Of a DNA stretch of 8,140 nt, positions 1 through 6,433 are shown piece after piece. Each line of letters starts with the position of its first letter. The stretch's first letter is position 1. The notes below the pieces were generated by a model. It searched no databases. It was not told where the DNA came from and worked only from the letters and a program-made list of their open reading frames with translations. The position numbers and the translations under genes were made by a program. The DNA is from an uncultured Sphingosinicella sp. (lineage in GTDB: Bacteria; Pseudomonadota; Alphaproteobacteria; Sphingomonadales; Sphingomonadaceae), in assembly GCA_946886275.1 (NCBI GenBank), contig CAMPIH010000106.1:1-8140 (forward strand), in the 5' to 3' direction.

Positions 1-277
<277 letters not shown>

Positions 278-297
278 TTAGGATGTTGAGACGGGGT

Positions 298-612
298 TCA
301 GGCGGCTTCGCGGACGGCCGATGCGCCTTCGACGATGCCGAGTATGTCGCTCTCCTTCATGATGAGGAGATCTTCGCCGTTCAGGCGGACTTCGGTGCCG
401 GACCATTTTCCGAACAGGATCCGATCGCCGGCCTTGACGTCGAGAGCCACCAGCTTGCCGCTCTCGTCGCGGGTGCCGGCGCCAACGGCGAGCACTTCGC
501 CTTCCTGCGGCTTTTCCTTGGCGGTGTCGGGGATGATGATTCCGCCGGCCGTCTTTTCCTCGGCCTCCACGCGGCGGACGAGCACGCGGTCGTGCAAGGG
601 TCGAAAGTTCAT
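298..612 (-). CDS. groES: 10 kDa co-chaperonin GroES
   Basis: GroES is the heptameric lid of GroEL. From the ATG at 612 the protein has 104 residues, slightly more than the usual 95-97. The N-terminus [14 protein letters not shown] is the standard family start. The mobile loop lies at about residues 16-34, with the hydrophobic GGIII at 23-27 that docks on GroEL. The core continues through [18 protein letters not shown] and [16 protein letters not shown]. The extra length is a short C-terminal tail (GASAVREAA) beyond the point where the E. coli protein stops. An upstream in-frame ATG at 630 would add six residues (MKKGEG). I prefer 612 because GAAAGGTG at 625-618 is well spaced for it and the family N-terminus starts there. 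It is the first gene of the groES-groEL operon, with an untranslated leader of roughly 95 bases that carries CIRCE. Confidence 0.97.
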   Translation of the reverse strand: MNFRPLHDRVLVRRVEAEEKTAGGIIIPDTAKEKPQEGEVLAVGAGTRDESGKLVALDVKAGDRILFGKWSGTEVRLNGEDLLIMKESDILGIVEGASAVREAA

Positions 613-617
613 GCCTT

Positions 618-625
618 CACCTTTC
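618..625 (-). promoter_or_regulatory. Ribosome binding site of groES
   Basis: On the minus strand this reads GAAAGGTG. Its AAAGG core ends seven bases before the ATG at 612. It lies downstream of the alternative ATG at 630 and so supports the shorter start. Confidence 0.7.
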
Positions 626-681
626 TTCATGCCACGCGGCAGCCCCCCTTCTGCCGGGAACGCCGCGTCTGGTTGAGCTTG

Positions 682-708
682 TTAGCACTCGAGGCAATCG
701 AGTGCCAA
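682..708 (-). promoter_or_regulatory. CIRCE operator (HrcA binding site) of groESL
   Basis: The sequence is TTAGCACTC, a nine-base spacer (GAGGCAATC), then GAGTGCCAA. The CIRCE consensus is TTAGCACTC-N9-GAGTGCTAA, so the left arm is perfect and the right arm differs at one base (C for T), which leaves eight of nine arm pairs. It sits 70 bases upstream of the groES ATG and just downstream of the putative -10 element, within or at the start of the transcript. This is the usual place for HrcA repression of chaperonin operons. hrcA itself is not in the window. The dyad also brings GAG and CTC repeats into the spacer, which is probably chance. Confidence 0.95.
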
Positions 709-715
709 TGGCGTG

Positions 716-743
716 GATTTAGGGTCTGTTCATCGCCCGTCAA
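716..743 (-). promoter_or_regulatory. Putative groESL promoter, RpoH-like
   Basis: On the minus strand CTTGACG (-35 hexamer TTGACG, 743-738) is followed by CCCTAAAT with a TAAATC-type -10 around 721-716 and a spacer of 16 bases (15 if CTAAAT is taken). The CTTGAC box and the C-rich -10 resemble alphaproteobacterial RpoH (sigma-32) promoters, but the -35 would also suit the housekeeping sigma factor. The predicted transcription start is about 709-708, next to CIRCE, so a repressor bound there would block initiation. It is a match by eye; no start site has been mapped. Confidence 0.6.
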
Positions 744-820
744 GGGGGCGAGGCGCGGCGGAGCAGGCGGTCGAGCCTTTTCGTTTACACCGGCCGGAGC
801 GTGGTCTAGCCCGCTGTGTC

Positions 821-827
821 AAAGGAG
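821..827 (+). promoter_or_regulatory. Ribosome binding site of sppA
   Basis: AAAGGAG is an almost full Shine-Dalgarno sequence, six bases before the ATG at 834. It lies inside the reading frame that would start at the GTG at 816, which argues against that longer start. Confidence 0.8.
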
Positions 828-833
828 ACGGTG

Positions 834-2705
834 ATGAAGTTCGCAGGCAAGGCTTGGCGGCTGATGGTCGGGATCAAGGACGGCCTCGTATTGCTGTTCA
901 TGCTGCTCTTCTTCGGCGGGCTTTACGCGGCGCTTTCGGTCAGCCCCTATAGCGACAGCGCCTATGAAGGCGCCCTGAGGCTCAACATCGCCGGCAACAT
1001 CGTCGAGCAGCCGGCCGAGCAGGACCCGCTCGACCTGCTCGGCGGCGGATCTCTGACCCGCGAATATCGGCTCAGCGAATTGCTCACCGGGCTCAGGGCG
1101 GCGGAGACCGACGATCGAATCAAGGCCGTCGCCCTCGATCTCGACGTCTTCACCGGCGGCGGCCAGACCGCGATCGCCAATGTCGGCGAGGCGCTCGACC
1201 GGGTCCGCCGCGCCGGCAAAAGGGTCGTCGCCTTCTCCAACGGCTATGGCGATGACGGCTATCAGCTCGCCGCCCATGCCGACGAAGTCTGGCTCGACCC
1301 GCTCGGCGCCGTCGTCATCGCCGGCCCGGGGGGAAGCAATCTCTATTATGCAGGGCTGCTCGAGCGGCTCGGCGTGACCGCCAACGTCTACCGGGTCGGC
1401 GCCTTCAAGTCCGCGGTCGAGCCTTATACGCGAAGCGACATGTCGCCGGAGGCGCGCGCCGCTGCGCAGTCTCTGGCCGACGCCTTGTGGGAAAGCTGGC
1501 AGGAGAATGTCGGCCAGGCACGGCCGCGGGCGCAGATCGCCGCTTATGTCCAGGATCCGATGCAATTCATCCAGGCCGAGGGCGGCGACATGGCCAGGGC
1601 CGCGCTTCGCGCCGGTCTGATCGACCGGATCGGCGATCGAACCGCTTATGGCCGGCGGATGGCCGAGCTAGCCGGCGGCGGCGACGAAAATGTGCCGGGA
1701 AGCTATCACGCCGTCCATCTCGACGCCTGGATCGACGACAATCCGGCGAGCCACCCGGGCGGCGAGATCGGAATCCTCACTGTCGCCGGGATGATCGTCG
1801 ACGGCGAGGCCGCGCTCGGCACCGCCGGCGCGGAGACGGTCGTCGCAGGCCTCGAGCAGGGCCTGAAGACCGGCAATCTCAAGGCGCTGGTGGTCCGGAT
1901 CGACTCGCCCGGCGGCTCGACCCTCGCTTCCGAGCGGATCCGGCGGGCGGTCCTGGCGGTCCGCCAGCGCGGAATCCCGGTCGTCATCTCGTTCGGGTCG
2001 GTGGCGGCGAGCGGCGGCTACTGGATCGCGACCGCCGGCGAGACGATTTTCGCCGAGCCCTCCACCATCACCGGCTCGATCGGCGTGTTCGGGATCCTGC
2101 CCAGCTTTGAAGGCACGCTCGAGAAGCTCGGAATCGGCGCCGACGGAGTCGGCACGACGCCGCTGTCCGGCGAACCCGACATCTTCCAGGGCATTTCTCC
2201 GGAGGCGAGCCGGATCATCCAGACCGGCGTCGAGAGCACCTACCGCCGCTTCCTCCAGCTCGTCTCGACCGCCCGGCAGATCCCGGTCCAGCGGGTCCAT
2301 GAGATCGCCCAGGGGCGGGTCTGGGATGGCGGCACCGCCCGCCAGATCGGGCTGGTCGACCGGTTCGGCTCGCTCGACGACGCCGTCGCCGAAGCGGCCC
2401 GGCAGGCCAATCTCGATCCCGAGGAAGCCGAGATCGTCTACCTCGAGCGCGAACCCGATTTCCTGACCCAGATCATGCGCGGCGCCGCCGGGGCCGAACA
2501 AGCCAGAACGGGCGATGTCTACAGCCGGCTCGCCGGCCGGCCGGAGCAGATGATGGCCCTCGCCATCGCCGATGCCGAGGCGCTCCTTTCCGGGCCCGCC
2601 ATCCAGCTTCGCTGCCTCGAATGCCCCGCGCGACCGGCGCGGCTCCCGGCGCCGTCGAGCCGGTCCTGGCTGGTCCGGATGATGGCGCTTCTCGGCATCG
2701 GATGA
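834..2705 (+). CDS. sppA: Signal peptide peptidase SppA, 67K (long) type
   Basis: SppA is an inner-membrane serine-lysine protease whose catalytic region lies outside the cytoplasm; it degrades signal peptides left after secretion. The product has 623 residues, close to the 618 of E. coli SppA. It starts with a basic stretch and one membrane segment (about residues 17-34, GLVLLFMLLFFGGLYAAL). The N-terminal half holds the catalytic lysine in VGAFKSAVEPY (K192), matching the E. coli K209 motif. The C-terminal half holds RIDSPGGS (355-362) and the nucleophile in SVAASGGYWIA (S393), followed by TITGSIGVFG. Both catalytic residues are present, so the enzyme should be active. The ATG at 834 is chosen for its AAAGGAG site. 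It is divergent from groES across 221 bases; a weak TTTACA-N17-TAGCCC promoter at 784-812 is possible. Its stop overlaps the next gene's start. Confidence 0.95.
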   Translation: MKFAGKAWRLMVGIKDGLVLLFMLLFFGGLYAALSVSPYSDSAYEGALRLNIAGNIVEQPAEQDPLDLLGGGSLTREYRLSELLTGLRAAETDDRIKAVALDLDVFTGGGQTAIANVGEALDRVRRAGKRVVAFSNGYGDDGYQLAAHADEVWLDPLGAVVIAGPGGSNLYYAGLLERLGVTANVYRVGAFKSAVEPYTRSDMSPEARAAAQSLADALWESWQENVGQARPRAQIAAYVQDPMQFIQAEGGDMARAALRAGLIDRIGDRTAYGRRMAELAGGGDENVPGSYHAVHLDAWIDDNPASHPGGEIGILTVAGMIVDGEAALGTAGAETVVAGLEQGLKTGNLKALVVRIDSPGGSTLASERIRRAVLAVRQRGIPVVISFGSVAASGGYWIATAGETIFAEPSTITGSIGVFGILPSFEGTLEKLGIGADGVGTTPLSGEPDIFQGISPEASRIIQTGVESTYRRFLQLVSTARQIPVQRVHEIAQGRVWDGGTARQIGLVDRFGSLDDAVAEAARQANLDPEEAEIVYLEREPDFLTQIMRGAAGAEQARTGDVYSRLAGRPEQMMALAIADAEALLSGPAIQLRCLECPARPARLPAPSSRSWLVRMMALLGIG

Positions 2706-3247
2706 TGATCCGGCTCGCCGGTCCCGACGATTCCGGCGAAGTGGCGGCGCTCTACGCGCCGTATGTGACCGACAGCTTCGTCTCGTTCGAGAACCAGCCG
2801 CCGGACGAAGCGGAGATGCGCTCGCGGATCGAAAGCGGCGGCGCGCTCTATCCGTGGCTGACGGCCCGCGACGAGGCCAATGCCCTCCTCGGCTTCGCCA
2901 GCGCCAGCGCCTTCCGGGCCCGTCACGCCTATCGCTTCACCGTCGAGACCTCGGTCTATCTGGCGCCTGAGGCTCAGGGGCGTGGGCTCGGCCGCCGGCT
3001 CTATGACCGGCTGCTGCCGCTGCTCGAGCGCCAGGGCTTCACCCAGGCGATCGCCGCGATCAGCCTGCCCAATCCAGCGAGCGTCGCCCTTCACGAAAAA
3101 GCGGGATTCGCGCCCGCCGGGGTCTATCGCGACGTCGGCTTCAAGCTCGGCGGCTGGCGAAGCGTCGGCCTGTGGCAGCGGCCTCTGGCGCCGCTGACCC
3201 CGTCGCCGCGGGAGCCGAGACCGTATCGGGAGGTGTGGAGCGACTGA
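2702..3247 (+). CDS. GNAT family N-acetyltransferase, phosphinothricin / methionine sulfone acetyltransferase type
   Basis: This is a predicted cytosolic acetyl-CoA-dependent N-acetyltransferase of 181 residues, normal for the Pat/MddA (YncA) branch. The N-terminus MMIRLAGPDDSGEVAALYAP and VSFENQPPDEAEM (about 28-40) are typical of that branch. The acetyl-CoA motif A is QGRGLG (92-97), preceded by a conserved glutamate (E82 in TVETSVYL) that serves as base in relatives. LPNPASVALHEKAGF (122-136) and VGFKLGGWRSVGLWQRPL close the fold. Substrates in the family include phosphinothricin, methionine sulfone or sulfoximine and other amino acids; the actual one cannot be read here. The ATG at 2702 overlaps the sppA stop as ATGA (the next codon, 2705, is also ATG), so translation is probably coupled to sppA. 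The open frame extends upstream inside sppA but lacks a convincing start there. The stop abuts the stop of the opposing gene. Confidence 0.9.
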   Translation: MMIRLAGPDDSGEVAALYAPYVTDSFVSFENQPPDEAEMRSRIESGGALYPWLTARDEANALLGFASASAFRARHAYRFTVETSVYLAPEAQGRGLGRRLYDRLLPLLERQGFTQAIAAISLPNPASVALHEKAGFAPAGVYRDVGFKLGGWRSVGLWQRPLAPLTPSPREPRPYREVWSD

Positions 3248-4243
3248 TCATTCGGCGCCGCTGCCTTCGCCGCTGCGCTCGCGAGTCCAGTCGATCGGCC
3301 CTTCGGCAAAACGGCGGCGGAGCCGCTCGAGGCTGATCCGGTTCCCGTTCCTGAAGAAACCGATCAGCTGGCGGCCGGCTTCGTCGTCGGGATAGCCAGC
3401 GCCGACGATCCTGACCCGGGTTTTCCTGTCGCCTTGAGGCTCAAGCTCGATCATCGCCGTGACCTGAGTGAAGGTTTCGAAATGAGGAAAGCCATCGGGC
3501 GCCTTCACGGTCCTGAACGCCAGCAGCCGCCCGGGCACGCTGGCGACGATTCGATGCCTGATCGTGGAGGCGTCTCCGGGTGCCGCCGCCGGATCGTAGC
3601 TCGTCTCGAGGAGTGCCGGCTCAGGATTCCAGGCCACCGGCACCGCCCAGCTTCGCCAGCCTTCCGGGGTCGAGATTGCGCTCCACACCTCGGCGGCCGG
3701 AGCGTCGACGATGGCTTCGTGGACGAGCGTCAGGCTTCCGTCCGGCGCAAGCGTCTCGGTCATCGCCACAGGCTCGGCCACCCGCTCGAAGCTGACCGTT
3801 CGATCGAGGTCGGGCGAGTCCGATGAGACCGAGACCGATTCGTAGGAAAGCTCGCCCGTCCGCCGCCAGGACGTGGCGATCGAGATCTGGCGGCCGTCGG
3901 CGCCTCGATAGGTCTCGTCGCCGAACTGGAGGCGATCCGCTTCGGCGCGCATCGTCCCGCGGCTGACCCCGCCGGACGAGTTCCAGTAGGTGTAGGTGAC
4001 GACATTGGCCGCGCCATCCCAGCTGTAGAGGGTCTCGCCGCGATAGGCCCGCCTCCCGCCCGTCACCTCGTGGCGGTCGCGAATATGCTGGCCGTCGAAC
4101 ACGGCTTCGAAGCAATGGGTGTCGACCTCGCCGGATTCGAACCGGCCCCGCCAGCAATGGCCGACGAGAAAGCTCATCGGCTCCAGTCCCTGCCTGACCG
4201 CCGGCGCCTGAGCGGCGAGCGCCGCCGCCATCAAGATCATCAT
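3248..4243 (-). CDS. Two-domain protein: lipocalin/DUF1579-like N-terminus and SRPBCC (AHSA1-like) C-terminus
   Basis: 331 residues of unknown function. Residues 1-13 (MMILMAAALAAQA) look like a very short signal sequence with an AQA cleavage motif, but no basic residue precedes the hydrophobic part, so export is uncertain. Residues about 20-155 are beta-rich. FLVGHCWRGRF (25-35), YSWDGAANVVTYTYWNSSGG (73-92) and a closing FERV recall the small barrel proteins that open with FLxGxW. Residues about 172-312 resemble the SRPBCC hydrophobic-ligand fold: TLVHEAIVDAPAAEVWSAIS, then TPEGWRSWAVP, and a C-terminal helix with FFRNGNRISLERLRRRF. This suggests binding of a small hydrophobic molecule, which is inference. 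Cysteines C30 and C44 lie in the first domain. The ATG at 4243 overlaps the tetR stop as ATGA, so it is translated as the second gene of that unit and is probably under TetR control. Confidence 0.8.
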   Translation of the reverse strand: MMILMAAALAAQAPAVRQGLEPMSFLVGHCWRGRFESGEVDTHCFEAVFDGQHIRDRHEVTGGRRAYRGETLYSWDGAANVVTYTYWNSSGGVSRGTMRAEADRLQFGDETYRGADGRQISIATSWRRTGELSYESVSVSSDSPDLDRTVSFERVAEPVAMTETLAPDGSLTLVHEAIVDAPAAEVWSAISTPEGWRSWAVPVAWNPEPALLETSYDPAAAPGDASTIRHRIVASVPGRLLAFRTVKAPDGFPHFETFTQVTAMIELEPQGDRKTRVRIVGAGYPDDEAGRQLIGFFRNGNRISLERLRRRFAEGPIDWTRERSGEGSGAE

Positions 4244-4845
4244 GCCTTCGCCCCCTCCTTGATCAGTGAATCGAGATAGTGCCGAAGCTGGGTGACCGAG
4301 CGGTCGAAATAGCCGACGTCGCGATGGGTTCGGGCCTGCATCACTCCGCCCTCCATCACGGTCAGGATGAACTCCGCGATCGCCTGCCGATCGGCGCTTG
4401 CGGGAAGGCGATCGCCGGCGGAATCGAGGCAGTCACGGATCGCCGCCGTCCAGGCGTCGAAATTCTGGGCCATCCTTTCGCGGACCACCGGATCCGGCTC
4501 GTGGAGCTCGAGCGCGAGGCTGCCGATCGGGCAGCCATAGAGGCAGTCGGTCATGACGATGAGCTCGCGATAGCGCGCCAGCAAGGCGAAGATCCGGTCG
4601 ACGGGATCGGCGACACCGGCCCAGGCCGGCTCGATCAGCATCGGCCCGATCCCGTCGCGATAGGCTTCCAGCACGGCGACGAGCAGGTCCTGCTTGCCCG
4701 GAAAAACATGGTAGAGGCTGCCGCTGTTGACCTGCGCCCGGCCGAGGATGTCGGCGATCGACGTCGAGCCGAAGCCCTTCTCCCAGAACAGCTCCATCGC
4801 CGCCTGGACGATCCGGTCTCGGGTATCGCGGCCGCCGCTGCTCAT
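4240..4845 (-). CDS. TetR/AcrR family transcriptional regulator
   Basis: A predicted cytosolic ligand-responsive repressor of 201 residues. The N-terminal DNA-binding domain is typical: TRDRIVQAAMELFWEKGFGSTSIADI (8-33), then the recognition-helix region VNSGSLYHVFPGKQDLLVAVLEAY (39-62). The C-terminal domain has DCLYGCPIGSLALEL (100-114), a GCPIG-type motif seen in a subset of TetR regulators, with two nearby cysteines (C101, C105). The ligand is unknown. The frame could extend to a TTG at 4875, but that codon lies inside the inverted repeat. The ATG at 4845 gives a standard TetR N-terminus, although no Shine-Dalgarno sequence precedes it. A promoter-like AACTAT ends six bases before this ATG, so the mRNA may be leaderless. 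The stop overlaps the next gene, and the 20-bp dyad upstream suggests autoregulation. Confidence 0.92.
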   Translation of the reverse strand: MSSGGRDTRDRIVQAAMELFWEKGFGSTSIADILGRAQVNSGSLYHVFPGKQDLLVAVLEAYRDGIGPMLIEPAWAGVADPVDRIFALLARYRELIVMTDCLYGCPIGSLALELHEPDPVVRERMAQNFDAWTAAIRDCLDSAGDRLPASADRQAIAEFILTVMEGGVMQARTHRDVGYFDRSVTQLRHYLDSLIKEGAKA

Positions 4846-4851
4846 GAGGCG

Positions 4852-4880
4852 ATAGTTGATTGAATGATCAATCAAGTCAA
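4852..4880 (-). promoter_or_regulatory. Putative tetR promoter overlapping the inverted repeat
   Basis: On the minus strand TTGACT (4880-4875) is followed after 17 bases by AACTAT (4857-4852). The -35 matches five of six consensus bases; the -10 is weak at three of six. The spacer is almost exactly the inverted repeat, so a bound repressor would occlude the promoter. The implied transcription start falls at or next to the ATG at 4845. Confidence 0.4.
4856..4875. promoter_or_regulatory. 20-bp inverted repeat, candidate TetR operator
   Basis: TTGATTGA, four-base spacer ATGA, TCAATCAA: perfect eight-base arms in AT-rich DNA that stands out from the GC-rich surroundings. It lies 11 bases upstream of the tetR ATG, in the region shared with the divergent lipoprotein gene. 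Size, symmetry and place are typical of autoregulatory TetR operators. That this regulator binds it is inference. Confidence 0.65.
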
Positions 4881-4941
4881 TCCCTGAAGATGGCGTTTCG
4901 CGCGTGCAATCGGGAAAAGCTGTTGATATCGAGGCGCTCCG

Positions 4942-4950
4942 AAAAAGGAG
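4942..4950 (+). promoter_or_regulatory. Ribosome binding site of the lipoprotein gene
   Basis: AAAAAGGAG, five bases before the ATG at 4956. It settles the start at 4956 rather than at upstream codons of the same open frame. Confidence 0.8.
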
Positions 4951-4955
4951 CTTCG

Positions 4956-5681
4956 ATGCGTAGTCTCGTTCTGGCCATGGTGGCGCTTGGCCTCACGGCC
5001 GGCTGTGCCGGCAACGTCGCCGATTTCATCGGCCCGCGGGCGCCGATCATCACCCCTCAGCTGACCCGCTACGGTCTCGATGCCGAGCGGACCCAGTGCG
5101 TCGGACTTCAGCTCGGCAACAGCCTGACGCCGCTCCAGCTCAGGAAGTTCGCTCGCCAGGCGGGAGCGGTTCGGCAAAGCTATTTCGGCGGCGAGAGTCT
5201 TACCCTGCGCGACCTTGCTTATGTTGCCTCGCAAATGCCCGACGCCGAGATCGCGACGGGGCTTGGCGCCGCGCTTGAGGCCTGTCCGGGTTCGGCCGCG
5301 GCCGGAGCGGACAGCGCCACTGCGGAGGGAACGCCGTCGACGCCCGTTTCGACCGTCCCGCGCGGGCCGACCTGGCTCAACCTGGGCGCGGCGACGTCGG
5401 GCCAGGCAATCGCCGTCGACGCCTCGAGCCTTCGCCAGGAGGGGAGTTTGCGGACCGCCTGGTTCCGGCTGACCAACCCCGGGGCGAATGCTTCCACCGG
5501 CATCACCTATCTGCTTCGGATCGACTGCGCCGCGCGGACGATCAGCCCCCAGGCGGACCGCCGCCAGGACGCCGAAGGCGTTGTCACCGAGATGCGCGAC
5601 TATACGCCGGAGGAACGGGGGCCGCTTCCGATCGAGGGCGGAACCGTGATGGAGATCGCCTTCCTGTCGCTCTGCACCTGA
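4956..5681 (+). CDS. Predicted lipoprotein, possible Adhesin_E-like C-terminal domain
   Basis: 241 residues. The N-terminus MRSLVLAMVALGLTAGC is a classical lipoprotein signal: one Arg, a hydrophobic core and the lipobox LTAG before Cys17. The residue after the cysteine is Ala, not Asp, so outer-membrane sorting is likely by the E. coli rule. Residues about 18-110 are helical and rich in polar residues (LTPLQLRKFARQ, SLTLRDLAYVASQ) without a family I recognise. A low-complexity Ala/Ser/Thr/Pro linker covers about 110-138. The last hundred residues run from WLNLG through IAVDASSLRQEG, RTAWFRLTNP, YLLRIDCAARTI to a final LC. This pattern resembles the surface-adhesin protein E (Adhesin_E) fold; the resemblance is by eye and moderate. 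The gene is divergent from tetR and converges on the TRIC gene 37 bases away. Its function is unknown. Confidence 0.8.
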   Translation: MRSLVLAMVALGLTAGCAGNVADFIGPRAPIITPQLTRYGLDAERTQCVGLQLGNSLTPLQLRKFARQAGAVRQSYFGGESLTLRDLAYVASQMPDAEIATGLGAALEACPGSAAAGADSATAEGTPSTPVSTVPRGPTWLNLGAATSGQAIAVDASSLRQEGSLRTAWFRLTNPGANASTGITYLLRIDCAARTISPQADRRQDAEGVVTEMRDYTPEERGPLPIEGGTVMEIAFLSLCT

Positions 5682-5721
5682 AGCCGAAGCACGACAGGCG
5701 CCAGGGCCTCGCAAGGCTTCA
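5679..5721. terminator. Inverted repeat between convergent genes, possible bidirectional terminator
   Basis: TGAAGCC (5679-5685) and GGCTTCA (5715-5721) are perfect seven-base arms. A nested AGGC/GCCT pair (5696-5699, 5706-5709) lies inside the 29-base loop. The outer three bases of each arm are the stop codons of the two convergent genes. There is no T-tract on either strand, so it is at best a non-canonical terminator. Confidence 0.3.
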
Positions 5722-6348
5722 GCGCGAATAAGGCGGGAGCGACCAGCCGCGCCAGATCGCCGCGCCGCGAAGCGCGAATCCGGCAAGGGCGGCGACGAGA
5801 CCGGCCAGGCCGCCATGGACCCCGGCCGTGACGAGCCCGACCAGCAAGGCGGCGGACAAGGCGGCCGCGGTGACATAGAGTTCCGAGCGCATCAGGATCG
5901 ACGGCTCGCCGGCGAGAACGTCACGGATGATTCCGCCCAGGCAGCCGGTCAGCACGCCCATTCCGAACGCGGGCAAGGGCGCGAGCCCGAAGGCGAGCCC
6001 CTTCGCCGCGCCGAAGCTGGAATAAGCGGCGAGACCCACCGCATCGAACCAGAGCAGCGCCCTGCCCTTCCACAGCCCGGCAGGAGAGATCCAGGCCGCC
6101 GCCGCGGCCGCGAAGCAGATCAGCAAAGTGGCATTTTCGTGCACCCAGAAGACCGGTGCCCCGATCAGCAGGTCGCGGACGGTGCCGCCGCCGATCCCGG
6201 TGACCACCGCGAAGAAGATGAAGGTGACGAAGGTCTGCTTCTTCTCGGCCGCGAGCAGGGCGCCCGACAGAGCGAAGACCCCGATCCCGACCAGGTTCAG
6301 CCATTCGAGCAGGGGTCCGAGCGCGACGGGGAGTTCGGCGGGCGTCAT
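5719..6348 (-). CDS. TRIC-type cation channel family membrane protein (YicG/UPF0126)
   Basis: A 209-residue, highly hydrophobic inner-membrane protein with about seven membrane segments. It has the internal duplication typical of the family (PF03458, trimeric intracellular cation channels; bacterial relatives conduct monovalent cations). The first repeat has GVFALSGALLAAEKKQ (about 23-38) and GIGGGTVRDLL (51-61). The second has DAVGLAAYSSFGAAKG (102-117) and GCLGGIIRDVLAGE (135-148). The paired GGGxxRD and GGIIRD glycine motifs are diagnostic. Length is normal (about 200-210). The ATG at 6348 has an AGAGG site five bases upstream. The gene follows lpdA on the same strand after 85 bases, so read-through is possible, but function does not link them. 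Its physiological role in bacteria is poorly defined. Confidence 0.92.
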   Translation of the reverse strand: MTPAELPVALGPLLEWLNLVGIGVFALSGALLAAEKKQTFVTFIFFAVVTGIGGGTVRDLLIGAPVFWVHENATLLICFAAAAAAWISPAGLWKGRALLWFDAVGLAAYSSFGAAKGLAFGLAPLPAFGMGVLTGCLGGIIRDVLAGEPSILMRSELYVTAAALSAALLVGLVTAGVHGGLAGLVAALAGFALRGAAIWRGWSLPPYSR

Positions 6349-6401
6349 GAGGCCTCTTCTGAACCCTCCGCTTAGGCCGCGCTACCCCGCCGGCATCCCA
6401 A

Positions 6402-6433
6402 GCCGTCCCGACAGCCTGCGCCGGCCTGGCCGG

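Noticed and set aside
816..833. Longer sppA start at GTG 816
   Set aside because: The AAAGGAG at 821-827 lies inside that extension and is correctly placed for the ATG at 834.
819..2501. Minus-strand open frames of 248 and 277 codons opposite sppA
   Set aside because: sppA is intact with both catalytic motifs; these frames are composition shadows without domains or start signals.
2621..2701. Extension of the acetyltransferase into the end of sppA
   Set aside because: Homologous proteins start at MMIRLAGPDD; the extension (GAAPGAVEPV and so on) is Ala/Pro-rich overlap sequence with no ribosome site.
4279..4863. A 194-codon plus-strand open frame opposite tetR
   Set aside because: The TetR frame has a clear helix-turn-helix domain; the opposite frame has none.
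4846..4875. Longer tetR start at TTG 4875
   Set aside because: The ten extra residues would be encoded by the inverted repeat and promoter and lie before the standard TetR N-terminus. It stays possible if the transcript starts further upstream.
4872..5876. A 334-codon minus-strand open frame opposite the lipoprotein gene
   Set aside because: The plus-strand gene has a lipoprotein signal, a strong ribosome site and a sensible composition. The antisense product is Arg/Gly/Pro-rich with no domain and runs into the certain TRIC gene.
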